From assembly GCF_021538615.1 (NCBI RefSeq), contig NZ_JAJHIZ010000002.1, positions 310,001 to 374,000 of the forward strand: a stretch of 64,000 nt of DNA, written 5' to 3'. Made by a program: the position numbers and the translations under genes. The notes beneath the pieces are model-generated. The model made no database searches. It worked only from the letters and a program-made list of their open reading frames with translations, and was not told the origin of the DNA. Source of the stretch: Niabella agricola (GTDB lineage: Bacteria > Bacteroidota > Bacteroidia > Chitinophagales > Chitinophagaceae). This document shows positions 9,476 through 19,687 of the stretch, piece by piece. How positions within the stretch are numbered: the first letter of the stretch is position 1; every line of letters begins with the position of its first letter.

Positions 9476-11875
9476 ATGATAAAGAATTATTTTAAAACCG
9501 CCTGGCGGAATTTATGGCGCAACAAAGTGTTTACGGCCATTAATATTATTGGCCTTGCACTGGGTATCGGAGTAAGCCTTGTCATCATTCTTTTTGTGAT
9601 GTATGAGCAAAGCTTTGATGATTTTCATACCCGGAATCTTTACCGGCTGAATGAAGTACAGAAACAGGAGGGGCTGGCTGCGTCCCAGAAAGTGCCTATA
9701 TCGATGTTCCCGATGGCTTCCACGATGAAACAGGAGTTTCCGGAGATCGTTAATTTCACCCGGGTACGCCGGGCGGAAAAATACCAGGCTACCTATGGCG
9801 AAAAGCGCATGGACCTTCCAAGGGCATTTTTTGTGGATAGCGCTTTTCTTGACATGTTCAATTTTAAACTGCTCAGCGGCGACCGGCAACATGCTTTGCA
9901 ACAGCCCCTAAGCGCTGTTATTACAGCATCTGCCGCCCGGAAGCTCTTCGGTTCTGAAAACCCCGTTGGGAAAAGGATCATGCATTATGGGGGCGACACG
10001 GCCAGCCTGATGGTTACCGGTGTGCTCCGGGATATACCCCGGAATTCGCATATGCAATTTGATCTGCTGATTTCTTTTGCTACAGACTACAAACAGCGGA
10101 TGATGCGCAACTGGGGCGGCAACGGTTGGGTAACCTATTTTGAGCTGGCTCCACACACAGATATCCGGGCACTGGAACGTAAGTTTCCGGGGTATCTTAA
10201 AAAATATCTGGCAATGGAAGACCAATGGAAAAATTATGAACTCTTCCTCCTGCCGATAAAAGACATTCATGCCAGGACGGGAGATATCGTACTAGATTTG
10301 GTGAACTACCGGAAGTTTGACAAAAAATATACCGACCTGTTTTTTGTGATCGCACTGGTCATACTGGTTATCGCCTGCATCAATTTTATGAATCTTTCAA
10401 CGGCGCGGTCTGCAGAGCGCGCGCGGGAAGTGGGGGTGCGTAAAACAGCGGGTGCCCGGCGCCTTCAGCTGGGATTGCAGTTTGTAGCCGAATCGGTATT
10501 GCTTTGCATGCTGGCGCTGCTGATTGCTGCAGCAGGAGTTGTGTTATTCCTGCCAAAGATCAACTTGCTGATTGACCGCGATCTTAGTCTACAGTTGTTG
10601 AATGGCTACACCTGGCTGGCACTTTTATCGGGAGCACTGCTGATTGGGATTATATCCGGATTGTATCCTGCCTTCTACTTATCATCCTTTGCACCGGTAA
10701 AAGTGCTCAAGGGATCGGTACAAACGGGAAGGAATAAACCGGCATTAAGGAATGTACTGGTGGTGATACAGTTTTCCAGCGCAGTTTTCCTTATTGTTAC
10801 AACGATCTTTGCCGTGCGCCAGCTCAACTATATGCAGGAACGGGATCCGGGCTTCAACCGGGAACAGGTGCTTACTATTCGCCTGAATGGAATCACGTAT
10901 AAAAAATACGATATACTGAAGGAAGAACTGCTGCGCAACAGCAATATCACCGGCGTTACGGGAGCCCAGGACCAGCTGGGAGGGCACCTGGATCAGTCGG
11001 GCGTTGGCTTTACCGCCCCCGGGGCGCCTGTGCGGACGATTTCTGCCACAAGACTGATTGTAGACCACGACTACCTGAATCTTTATAAGATTCCCCTGGT
11101 TGCCGGAACCAACTTTTCACCGGATCCCTCTTTAAGGGGAAGCGAATATATCATTAATGAAACGCTTGCCCGGGAGTTGATGAAAGAACTTCCACACGCG
11201 AAAATAAGTGATCTGCTGGGTAGTAAATTCGGATTCGATTCCCTGGGCAGGATTGTGGGAATCGCCCGGGATTTCAATTTTAATTCCCTGCATCATAAAA
11301 TTGAAACCCTGTTTCTGTTCAATCAAAAAGATTTTGGTTTTAGTACGCTTTCAGTGAAGCTAAACGGCCGCCAGGCCCGGTCGGTAATGCCTTTCATTAA
11401 GTCGGTTTGGGAAAAGTATTGTCCGGATCAGACATTGGAGTACCAGTTCCTGGACGACCATTTTGCAGATTTATACCGGTCCGATAAACAGGTGAGTACG
11501 ATCATTGCCATATTGGCAGCGCTTGCCATTGTCATTTCCTGCTTGGGATTGTTCGGCCTCGCCTTGTATGCGGCGGAAAGGCGAACAAAGGAAATCGGCA
11601 TCCGGAAAGTGCTGGGCGCTTCCGTACGGGGCGTTGTAGCATTACTTTCTGCGGGATTTTTGAAGTATGTAGTAATCGCAATCCTGATTGCCTGTCCGCT
11701 GGCCTGGATCAGTGTACACAAATGGCTGGAAGGGTATGCCTACCGGATCGATATGGTCTGGTGGGTGTTTTTGCTGGCCGGGCTGCTGGCAGCAGGCATC
11801 GCGCTGATCACGATCGGTTTCCAGGTACTGCGCGCTGCAAAGGCCAACCCGGTGAAGGCATTGCGGTCGGAGTAG
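9476..11875 (+). CDS. FtsX/MacB-type ABC permease (array member 5)
   Basis: 799 residues. The start is the ATG at 9476, giving MIKNYFKTAWRNLWRNK in line with all siblings; the ATG 11 bp upstream is in another frame. Motifs: REVGVRKTAGAR in the first half, KEIGIRKVLGAS in the second, tail NPVKALRSE. After helix 1 it reads QSFDDFHTRN where most siblings have SYDRF or SFDRF. Its last 40 bases and the following spacer closely resemble the 3' end and spacer of member 6, part of the repeat described separately. Confidence 0.93.
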   Translation: MIKNYFKTAWRNLWRNKVFTAINIIGLALGIGVSLVIILFVMYEQSFDDFHTRNLYRLNEVQKQEGLAASQKVPISMFPMASTMKQEFPEIVNFTRVRRAEKYQATYGEKRMDLPRAFFVDSAFLDMFNFKLLSGDRQHALQQPLSAVITASAARKLFGSENPVGKRIMHYGGDTASLMVTGVLRDIPRNSHMQFDLLISFATDYKQRMMRNWGGNGWVTYFELAPHTDIRALERKFPGYLKKYLAMEDQWKNYELFLLPIKDIHARTGDIVLDLVNYRKFDKKYTDLFFVIALVILVIACINFMNLSTARSAERAREVGVRKTAGARRLQLGLQFVAESVLLCMLALLIAAAGVVLFLPKINLLIDRDLSLQLLNGYTWLALLSGALLIGIISGLYPAFYLSSFAPVKVLKGSVQTGRNKPALRNVLVVIQFSSAVFLIVTTIFAVRQLNYMQERDPGFNREQVLTIRLNGITYKKYDILKEELLRNSNITGVTGAQDQLGGHLDQSGVGFTAPGAPVRTISATRLIVDHDYLNLYKIPLVAGTNFSPDPSLRGSEYIINETLARELMKELPHAKISDLLGSKFGFDSLGRIVGIARDFNFNSLHHKIETLFLFNQKDFGFSTLSVKLNGRQARSVMPFIKSVWEKYCPDQTLEYQFLDDHFADLYRSDKQVSTIIAILAALAIVISCLGLFGLALYAAERRTKEIGIRKVLGASVRGVVALLSAGFLKYVVIAILIACPLAWISVHKWLEGYAYRIDMVWWVFLLAGLLAAGIALITIGFQVLRAAKANPVKALRSE

Positions 11876-11883
11876 GGATGTCA

Positions 11884-11985
11884 ATGGCGAATACTTAATA
11901 GGGAATGGGGCAATGAATGAAGGTATTATTTGAAACGTTAATAGTTGAACAATGATCAAAAGTTATTTCAAAACGGCCTGGCGCA
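11884..11985 (+). repeat. 102-bp perfect direct repeat, copy A
   Basis: Covers 68 bp of spacer and the first 34 bp of permease 6. It is identical base for base to 14425-14526, 2541 bp downstream. Resemblance continues less perfectly upstream into the 3' end of permease 5 (NPVKALRSE codons and gggatgtcaat). Confidence 0.97.
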
Positions 11986-14402
11986 GTATCCTGAAGCATA
12001 AGACTTTTTCAGGCATCAATGTACTGGGGCTGGCTATTGGCATCAGTGCTTCCCTGGTGATCTTTATGATCGTTTCCTATGAATTCGGATTCGATCGTTT
12101 TCAAAAGGACCGGGATCGCATTTACAGGGTTGTGTTGGGTGCAACATTTGGTGGCGGAACACAAGGTTTCAGTGCCGGTGTGCCGGCACCTCTTGGTAGT
12201 GCCATCGCAGAAGAAATGACCGGAGTGGAGCAGACGGTTCCCGTGTTTCAGTTCCAGGGCGATGCTTCCGCAGATGTGATGATCGGTAAAGACAAAGACG
12301 AGAAACTGCAGGTTTTTAAGAAGCAAAAAAATGTTGTTTTTACGAATAGTGATTATATGGGCCTGCTGGGATATCAGTGGATTGCCGGAAATGCTAAAGA
12401 GGCATTAAAAGATCCGTATGCCGTAGTGCTAACGGAAAGCAGGGGACGGCTGTACTTTCCCGGCATACCCGCACATTTGCTTGTTGGAAGACAGTTGCAA
12501 TACAACGAGATCACGGCAACTGTAACGGGTATTGTAAAAGATCTGGATCAGTCTACGGATTTCAAGGCTAAAGAATTTATATCCCTACCAACTGTTGCGG
12601 TTACCGGTCTCAGGGACGACTTTATGATGAACGTTTGGGATGACTGGATGGCTTATTCACAGTTGTATATAAAGCTATCAAAGGGATATACAAAGGAGCA
12701 GGCCGCAGCCGCTGTGAATGCACTATTTAAGCGACACTATGACCCGGTGAAAAAGCCAGGGAGTACCATAACGCTGATGCTGCAGCCCCTGGCTGATATA
12801 CACTTCAACAGCCAGTTTCAAAGCTTTGATTCCCGGTTGGCAAGCAAAACAACGCTTTACGGACTGTTGGCGGTTGCCGGGTTTCTGTTGATGATTGGGT
12901 GTATTAATTTTATAAATCTTTCTACTGCCCAGTCCTCGCAACGTGCGCGGGAAATTGGAATCCGTAAAACAATCGGTAGTTCCAGAATGCAGTTGGTTAT
13001 GCAAGTGCTCAGCGAAATATTTTTGGTAACATTAATGGCTACGCTATTATCAGTGCTTTTAACGCCCTGGATCCTGAAACTGTTTGCGACGTACACGCCT
13101 GAGGGATTAACAACAGACTTTTTATACCATTGGCCGGTGATGCTTTTTTTGCTGGCACTAACCCTATTCATCAGCCTGGCTTCGGGCATTTACCCCGCAC
13201 TGATCCTATGTAGCTATAAACCGGTATTGGTTTTAAAGAATTCGGTTGCTGTTGCGGCTCAGTCTAGACATGTTTGGATAAGAAAAATGCTTACCGTGGG
13301 GCAGTTTGTAATTGCTCAGTTTTTTGTGATCGCAACCCTGATGGTGGGGAAGCAGATCCGGTATTCGACACATGTCGACATGGGCTTCAATAAAGATGCG
13401 ATTCTAACGTTTAATATCCCGCGGGATAGCCTGAATGCACACAGGGCTGTATTGATCCATCGGATAAAAGAGGTCCCCGGTGTGCAGTCGGTAAGTTCGG
13501 GCTTTTTCTCACCTGCGGATGCGGGTGCTGCTTTTGTAAATGTTTCCTATAACAACGGTAAGGAGACGGTCCATCCTCAGGCCCAGATCCGGTGGGGCGA
13601 CACCGCCTATTTAAAAATATATGACCTGAAACTGGCTGCAGGAAGAAATGTTTCTGCAAATGACTCTGTAAATGAGTTTCTGGTAAATGAAACATTTACC
13701 CGGGAGATGGGTTTTCAACGTCCGGAACAGGCACTTGGCACTTACCTGAGATGGAATGATAAAGAATCGGTACCGGTTGTAGGCGTTATAAGAGATTTTC
13801 ATGATATGTCGTTGAAATCTCGGATCAGTCCGATGGTATTTAAAAACGGAACTGGTTCCACTTTTCATGTGCGGCTTGAGCCGGCAAATGTGGGAATGCC
13901 GTGGGCTGCGACTGTTTCGAAGATACGGGGGGTATACAGGCAGCTATACCCTGAGGAACCTTTTAAATATTCGTTTGTGGATGATATGGTTGCCGGTTTT
14001 TATAAAAATGAGCGGGCTACGGAAGGGTTGTTGAAATGGGCTACGGCCCTCACTATAGCAATCAGTTGTCTGGGTTTGTTGGGACTGGTTATTTATACTA
14101 CGAATAGCCGTACCAAAGAGATCGGGGTGCGTAAGGTATTGGGAGCGCCGGTAAAACAGATCGTAACGCTTTTGTCTAAGGAATTCATAGTACTGGTGGC
14201 GCTGGCTTTTTTAATTGCGGCGCCAATTGCTTGGTGGGCGGCTTATAAATGGCTGCAGAACTACGCATACAAAACAACGATGAGTTGGTGGGTATTTGCG
14301 TTGAGCGGGTTGCTGATGTTGATACTGGCAGCGGTAACACTCAGTATACGAACAGTACGCGCTGCAAGGGCCAACCCGGTGAAGGCATTGCGTTCGGAGT
14401 AG
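11952..14402 (+). CDS. FtsX/MacB-type ABC permease (array member 6, longest)
   Basis: 816 residues, the longest of the array, mainly through a larger first periplasmic domain. Motifs: REIGIRKTIGSS and KEIGVRKVLGAP, tail NPVKALRSE. Its first 34 bases are part of a perfect 102-bp repeat that also covers the start of member 7, so the first 11 residues (MIKSYFKTAWR) are encoded by identical DNA in both genes, while the rest of the proteins is clearly diverged. That pattern indicates recent duplication or gene conversion limited to the junction. Confidence 0.93.
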   Translation: MIKSYFKTAWRSILKHKTFSGINVLGLAIGISASLVIFMIVSYEFGFDRFQKDRDRIYRVVLGATFGGGTQGFSAGVPAPLGSAIAEEMTGVEQTVPVFQFQGDASADVMIGKDKDEKLQVFKKQKNVVFTNSDYMGLLGYQWIAGNAKEALKDPYAVVLTESRGRLYFPGIPAHLLVGRQLQYNEITATVTGIVKDLDQSTDFKAKEFISLPTVAVTGLRDDFMMNVWDDWMAYSQLYIKLSKGYTKEQAAAAVNALFKRHYDPVKKPGSTITLMLQPLADIHFNSQFQSFDSRLASKTTLYGLLAVAGFLLMIGCINFINLSTAQSSQRAREIGIRKTIGSSRMQLVMQVLSEIFLVTLMATLLSVLLTPWILKLFATYTPEGLTTDFLYHWPVMLFLLALTLFISLASGIYPALILCSYKPVLVLKNSVAVAAQSRHVWIRKMLTVGQFVIAQFFVIATLMVGKQIRYSTHVDMGFNKDAILTFNIPRDSLNAHRAVLIHRIKEVPGVQSVSSGFFSPADAGAAFVNVSYNNGKETVHPQAQIRWGDTAYLKIYDLKLAAGRNVSANDSVNEFLVNETFTREMGFQRPEQALGTYLRWNDKESVPVVGVIRDFHDMSLKSRISPMVFKNGTGSTFHVRLEPANVGMPWAATVSKIRGVYRQLYPEEPFKYSFVDDMVAGFYKNERATEGLLKWATALTIAISCLGLLGLVIYTTNSRTKEIGVRKVLGAPVKQIVTLLSKEFIVLVALAFLIAAPIAWWAAYKWLQNYAYKTTMSWWVFALSGLLMLILAAVTLSIRTVRAARANPVKALRSE

Positions 14403-14424
14403 GGATGTCAATAGCGAATAGGCG

Positions 14425-14526
14425 ATGGCGAATACTTAATAGGGAATGGGGCAATGAATGAAGGTATTATTTGAAACGTTAATAGTTGAACAATGATCAA
14501 AAGTTATTTCAAAACGGCCTGGCGCA
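14425..14526 (+). repeat. 102-bp perfect direct repeat, copy B
   Basis: Second copy of the repeat at 11884-11985, covering the spacer and the first 34 bp of permease 7. Upstream, the resemblance to copy A resumes after a short insertion (about 15 bp, aatagcgaataggcg-like) and runs into the shared 3' coding end of permease 6. Confidence 0.97.
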
Positions 14527-16886
14527 ACATCTGGAGAAACAAAATGCATGCGCTCATCCACATCAGCGGACTGGCCATCAGTGTTACCGTTTTAGGTCTT
14601 ATCACCCTGTATGTGCTGGATGAATACAGCTACGACCGGTTTTACGCAAATGCAGACCGTATTGTACGGGTAATACAGCATACGAAATGGAATGGTAACG
14701 ATCTGCACCAGGCCACAACCCCGGCTCCGTTTGCACCGCAGCTGCAAAAAAACTTTCCCGAGGTAGAAGCGGCAGTGCGGATCGATCTGGAGGGAGGAGG
14801 TGTGATTTCCTATAAAGAAAAAAAGTTTAAACAGGAGGATATTATTTTTGCGGATCCGTCCCTTACGAAGATTTTCTCCTATCATTTTTTATACGGGGAC
14901 CCGGAGAAGGCGCTTTCAGATCCGCGTTCGATCGTGATATCGGCATCGCTCGCTGAGAAGCTTTTTGGTACGGCCTCCGGGGCAATGATGCAAACAATTT
15001 ACTTTAACGACCAGCAGCCAGCGCGGGTTACCGGCGTTATCAGGGATATTCCCGCAAATACGCATTTACGCTTTAGCGCCGTGCGTCCGTTTCCCGGCCC
15101 TGTAACGGATGGATGGCAGAATTTTCATTTTTATACGTATCTGTTGCTAAGAAGGGGCGTACAGGTTGCAGACCTGGAAAAGAAGCTTCCGGGTTTTGCC
15201 GCAGCTACTATGCAGCAGCGCATGCGGGTGAATGATTACAAAATGGCTTTGCAGCCGCTTTCATCCATTCATTTACATTCGCATCTTGATTATGAACTGA
15301 GTCAGAACAGTGATGCAGGAAGGGTGTATATGCTTATCGTAATTGCTGTATTGGTACTAGCCATCGCTGTCATCAATTACCTCAATCTTACGATAGCGGG
15401 CGCAGCCATTCGTACGAGGGAGATTGCCGTGCGTAAGGTGGTCGGGTCTGGAAGAGGCGGGATCATTGGCCTGTTTATGGCAGAGTCTGTATTGATTACG
15501 GGCATTGCCGTGTTGCTGGCGGTTCTGCTGGTGCAGCTGTTGCTTCCGGGTTTTGGCCGTTTTGTAGAGCGGGAGTTGTATATCGGACCATCCGGATGGC
15601 TGACCGTATGCGGAGCGATGATCATTGTTACGGCAATTGTCGGCTGTTTGAGCGGCCTGTACCCGTCGTTGTTATTATTGACCCTGAAAACCGCACCGGC
15701 GCTTAAGGGAAACGTAACCGTTAAGGAGCGCCTTGGGCTGAGAAAAATCTTTGTCATTTTTCAATTTACCATTGCCGCAGCATTGATACCGGCATCGGTG
15801 ATCATTTTTCGCCAGCTGCAGTATATGTTGCAGGCAGACCTGGGCTTTAATAAAGAACAGGTGCTTACCTTCCATATCGACAACGTAAAGGTTCGCAACC
15901 AGGTACCGGCACTTAAAAATCAATTGCTCCGGAATCCGGCGATTGAGGCAGTGGCCGTAGCTGGCAATCCCATTGGAAACAATGACCTTGGCGGGTTGAG
16001 CTATCGCTTTGAAACGCCCGGAGGGGGCTTTTCCAGGGCAACAACCGCTGCCCAGGAACTGATGGTTGATGCGGATTACCTCCCGGCAATGGACATCCGG
16101 TTACAGAGCGGCAGAAACTTTTCAGACAGTATCCGTACAGACCAGTATGGCGCTGCACTGATTAATGAATCCCTGATGCGCAAGCTTGGGTGGCAGGAGG
16201 CTGTGGGCAGGAAACTGCAGTTCGGCATCGACGATTCAGGACATACCGCTGAGCGTACGATTATTGGAGTGGTACACGATTTTCATACCTATTCCCTGCA
16301 GCACCGGGTAGCGTCGCTGGTGATGGTAATGCCCCCGGTTCCGGCAATGCAGGATAACCTTTATGTACGGGTGGCAAAAGGAAAAAGTCGCGAAGCTCTC
16401 GCATATATTGCCCAGATCTACCGGCAGTTTGATCCAACGAATGTTACCACGTATCATTTCCTGGGAGACAATTTCAGGCGCCAGTATGCCGCTGAGCAGA
16501 AACAGGAAAAAATGTCCCTGATTTTTACAGCAATAGCAGTGCTTATAGCGGGTATGGGATTATTTGGCCTGGTGAGTATTATGGCCGTTCAGCGTACCCG
16601 TGAAATCGGCATCCGGAAAGTACTGGGTGCTGGTGTAACGCGTATTGTCCGGTTGTTTTCTATCGGTTTTTTAAAGCTGATCCTGATAGCGACCGTCATT
16701 GCTATTCCGCCAACCTGGTGGTTCATGAACCGGTGGCTGGAAACATTCGCATACCGGACACCCGTTCCCTGGTGGCTGTTTATATGTACCGGGGCCTTGA
16801 TGCTTGTGATTGCGCTGGTCATTGTGAGCGTTCGGGCAATCGGAGCTGCAAGGGCCAATCCGGTGAAGGCATTGCGGTCGGAGTAG
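14493..16886 (+). CDS. FtsX/MacB-type ABC permease (array member 7)
   Basis: 797 residues. Motifs: REIAVRKVVGSG (A where the siblings have G) and REIGIRKVLGAG; tail NPVKALRSE. The 5' end is identical in DNA to member 6 up to base 14526 and then departs at once. Helix 1 is followed by YSYDRFYANADRIVRV, matching the array consensus. A 365-bp gap follows, the longest in the array, so this gene may end one transcription unit. Confidence 0.93.
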   Translation: MIKSYFKTAWRNIWRNKMHALIHISGLAISVTVLGLITLYVLDEYSYDRFYANADRIVRVIQHTKWNGNDLHQATTPAPFAPQLQKNFPEVEAAVRIDLEGGGVISYKEKKFKQEDIIFADPSLTKIFSYHFLYGDPEKALSDPRSIVISASLAEKLFGTASGAMMQTIYFNDQQPARVTGVIRDIPANTHLRFSAVRPFPGPVTDGWQNFHFYTYLLLRRGVQVADLEKKLPGFAAATMQQRMRVNDYKMALQPLSSIHLHSHLDYELSQNSDAGRVYMLIVIAVLVLAIAVINYLNLTIAGAAIRTREIAVRKVVGSGRGGIIGLFMAESVLITGIAVLLAVLLVQLLLPGFGRFVERELYIGPSGWLTVCGAMIIVTAIVGCLSGLYPSLLLLTLKTAPALKGNVTVKERLGLRKIFVIFQFTIAAALIPASVIIFRQLQYMLQADLGFNKEQVLTFHIDNVKVRNQVPALKNQLLRNPAIEAVAVAGNPIGNNDLGGLSYRFETPGGGFSRATTAAQELMVDADYLPAMDIRLQSGRNFSDSIRTDQYGAALINESLMRKLGWQEAVGRKLQFGIDDSGHTAERTIIGVVHDFHTYSLQHRVASLVMVMPPVPAMQDNLYVRVAKGKSREALAYIAQIYRQFDPTNVTTYHFLGDNFRRQYAAEQKQEKMSLIFTAIAVLIAGMGLFGLVSIMAVQRTREIGIRKVLGAGVTRIVRLFSIGFLKLILIATVIAIPPTWWFMNRWLETFAYRTPVPWWLFICTGALMLVIALVIVSVRAIGAARANPVKALRSE

Positions 16887-17251
16887 CCAATGCTGAGGAA
16901 TGAATAGTCAATGGGAAAAGAGGGGAGCTGGTGATATTGACTGCGGCTACATAAATAAGGTATTCAATACTCAAATCGACGTGGATAGCGATTAGAGCTA
17001 TCTAAAGATCGAATAGAGAAATATTGCCGAACACCGTATCCCTGGCCCTTGCCCGGATTTTTAATTGACACAATGTTCCGGAATAGCTGTATCAAAACCG
17101 GACAGTTCCTGTTTTAAAAGCGCACAGCCTGCTACTTGTCTCTTTATGTAGTATATTTATTACCAGTTATTTATGTTCGTGGCACCAAGGTTGAAACCCT
17201 AGGTTGGATGGAGCTGTTTAAAACCGCTCCGGATTGTTAAAGAAAGCAGGC
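16887..17251 (+). promoter_or_regulatory. Long spacer in permease array, possible internal promoter region
   Basis: 365 bp without a gene, three to five times longer than most spacers in the array. The left part has the degenerate word pattern (gaatgaatagtcaatggg). The right half looks different: TTGACACAATGTTCCGGAA near 17065, tagctgtatcaaaa at 17084-17097, CCGGACAG at 17098-17105, then an AT-rich stretch with tagtatatttatta. I infer a promoter and perhaps an operator for permeases 8 and 9, the ATPase and TolC; no perfect -33/-7 pair is seen. Confidence 0.35.
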
Positions 17252-19657
17252 ATGATCAGAAATTATATAAAAATAGCATGGCGGAATATCCGGAAGCATG
17301 GATTGTACAGTACCGTAAATATCATCGGGCTGTTTGCCGGCATCCTGTTTTTCTTTTTGATCGGCGCTTATGTGTGGAGCGAGTTGCAGGTGAACCGGCA
17401 TTTAAAAAATGCGCCACAGCAGTATATCCTTACAAGTGAATGGAAGGATCCTAATATGGGATATGATCTGGCTACCCTGGGACCGCTTGCCAGCCGCCTG
17501 AAAAATGATTATCCCAACCTGATTAAAAATTACTACCGGTACGATGGGATCACTGCCATCGTTTCCAGGGGAGAAAAACTGTTAAAGCAGAATGTTCAGA
17601 TGGGGGATAGCACGCTGCTGAATATGTACGGGTTTAAGGTGTTGTACGGAGATCCCGTAACAGCGCTTTACCAGCCTTTTACAGCTGTCATCACCCGGGA
17701 AATAGCATTACTGTATTTTAATCGTACAGATGTGGTGGGTGAAACGCTGGCCATTCGTAGTTTTAAGGATACGGTTCACGATTTTAAAATCACAGCTGTT
17801 CTGGATAACCTGCAGGAGAATAGCGTGACGGGGTTAACGCCAACTTATCCAGGCAAGGTCTTTGTTTCCATTACCAACGCAGGTTATTTTGGCCGTGCCG
17901 ACTTGGACGCATGGCAGAATATCCAGGTTGCCTCATATATCGAATTGCAAAAAGGTGTAAAAGTATCGGATCTGACCGGACCAATCCGGCAGCTGCTTCA
18001 ACAAAATACATCCGCTGCGATACAGGAAAACCTACGGGTAAACCCGGTATTACTTACCGATTACCACCTGCACCGGAATAACAACGCGGTATTGCGCACC
18101 ATTTATACGTTAACACTGGCAGGCCTGTTCATTCTCTTAATGGCGGTCGTGAACTTTGTTAATGTAAGCGTTAGCAGCGCCGGTACGCGGATGCGGGAGA
18201 TTGGAGTAAGAAAGGTGATCGGGGGACGGCGCCGGCAGCTGCTCTTCCAGTTTCTTTCAGAATCTATTATATTGGTGGCCATTGCTACCCTTATGGCCGT
18301 TGCTGCCTATCCTGTTGCCAGTGTTTTTTTTGAAGGAGCCGTGGGTAAGCCATTGCCGCCATTGCCATCCTTCCCCTTGTACTTTATTGGCATACCGGTA
18401 TTGTTTATCCTCTTTACCGGTGTGGCTTCCGGGTTATACCCGGCGTTCCGGCTGTCTGCTGTAAATATGATCCATGCAATGAAAGGAACCTTGCGGTCGG
18501 TAGGCGAAAACAAGTTGCTGCACAAGGGGCTTATGGGCTTTCAGTTTGCGGTGGCGCTGATGGTATTGGTGGCTGCTTTTATAATCACCCGGCAGGTGGC
18601 ATATTTTTTTGGCAAAGACCTCGGTTATAACAAAGCGTTTTTGGTATCGGCACAGGTGCCGCGCAATTGGTCGAAGCCGGGTGTAGACAGGATGATTGCT
18701 ATCAGGGACCAGTTTGCAAAATTGCCTGAAGTTGCTGCAGTTTCATTATCATATGAAATTCCAAACGGAAACAATGGCGGCCAGGTTCCGGTATATAAGT
18801 CCGGAGCGGATTCAGCAACGGCGCTTACCCTTCAGCTACTGTCTACAGATGAACATTATTTGAATGCCTATCAGGTGCCCCTGCGTGCCGGTCGTTTTTT
18901 TGATGGATATCACCGCGATTCAGGGCAGGTGGTGCTTAACAAAACTGCGGCAGCGGCATTGGGATACCCGTTGGCTGCTGCAGCTATCGGAAAGCAACTG
19001 CGGGTTCCGGGTGACCCTACCATATTTACGATAAAGGGCGTTACAGACGATTTTCATTTTGGGGCCATGTCTGGCAAAATACCGCCACTGCTAATGTTCC
19101 ATGTTGACTTTAACCCGATCTACCGTTTCCTTTCTTTTAAATTAAAACCCGGAAATATACCGGCTTCTTTGGCAGCGCTTCAAAAGACATGGACTGCATT
19201 GATTCCGGAGGCTTCTTTCGAGTACCGTTTTATGGATGAAGACCTGCGCATTTTGTATGCGAAAGAACTACAGTTGAAAAAAGCGGCTTATGTAGCCGGC
19301 ATACTAACCCTGGTCATTGTATTGCTGGGTGTGTTCAGCATGGTTTCCTTAAGTATCCAAAAGCGGATTAAAGAGATTGGTATACGTAAGGTGCTTGGAG
19401 CATCTGCCTCCGGTATCGTTCAGCTTCTTGCCCGGGAGTTTGTGGTGATATTGCTGATTGCTGTGCTGGTTGCGGTGCCCCTGGGTTATTGGTTGATGAG
19501 TAGCTGGCTGCAGCACTATGCCTATCATATAAACCTTTCACCGGAAATATTTTTTATGGCCTTTTTGTTCATCGCACTTGTTACTTTTTTGCTCATTGTG
19601 GTGCAAACGGCAAAAGCGGCAAGAGCCAATCCGGTAAAGTCGTTGCGTTCAGAATAA
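17252..19657 (+). CDS. FtsX/MacB-type ABC permease (array member 8, divergent)
   Basis: 801 residues from the ATG at 17252. An in-frame TTG 18 bp upstream would add six residues (MLKKAG), but MIRNYIKIAWRN at 17252 matches the start of every sibling and is preceded by AAGAAAGCAGG. After helix 1 it reads LQVNRHLKNAP, lacking the DRF or DRY signature of most members, and helix 1 is unusually rich in Phe (ILFFFLIG). Motifs: REIGVRKVIGGR and KEIGIRKVLGAS; tail NPVKSLRSE. With the long spacer in front, it may open a separate transcription unit. Confidence 0.93.
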   Translation: MIRNYIKIAWRNIRKHGLYSTVNIIGLFAGILFFFLIGAYVWSELQVNRHLKNAPQQYILTSEWKDPNMGYDLATLGPLASRLKNDYPNLIKNYYRYDGITAIVSRGEKLLKQNVQMGDSTLLNMYGFKVLYGDPVTALYQPFTAVITREIALLYFNRTDVVGETLAIRSFKDTVHDFKITAVLDNLQENSVTGLTPTYPGKVFVSITNAGYFGRADLDAWQNIQVASYIELQKGVKVSDLTGPIRQLLQQNTSAAIQENLRVNPVLLTDYHLHRNNNAVLRTIYTLTLAGLFILLMAVVNFVNVSVSSAGTRMREIGVRKVIGGRRRQLLFQFLSESIILVAIATLMAVAAYPVASVFFEGAVGKPLPPLPSFPLYFIGIPVLFILFTGVASGLYPAFRLSAVNMIHAMKGTLRSVGENKLLHKGLMGFQFAVALMVLVAAFIITRQVAYFFGKDLGYNKAFLVSAQVPRNWSKPGVDRMIAIRDQFAKLPEVAAVSLSYEIPNGNNGGQVPVYKSGADSATALTLQLLSTDEHYLNAYQVPLRAGRFFDGYHRDSGQVVLNKTAAAALGYPLAAAAIGKQLRVPGDPTIFTIKGVTDDFHFGAMSGKIPPLLMFHVDFNPIYRFLSFKLKPGNIPASLAALQKTWTALIPEASFEYRFMDEDLRILYAKELQLKKAAYVAGILTLVIVLLGVFSMVSLSIQKRIKEIGIRKVLGASASGIVQLLAREFVVILLIAVLVAVPLGYWLMSSWLQHYAYHINLSPEIFFMAFLFIALVTFLLIVVQTAKAARANPVKSLRSE

Positions 19658-19687
19658 CCGGGTATCTAATAAAGCATATTTTAACAG

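Noticed and set aside
17234..17251. TTG start six codons upstream for permease 8
   Set aside because: The ATG at 17252 begins the NYIKIAWRN signature at the same distance as in all sibling proteins.
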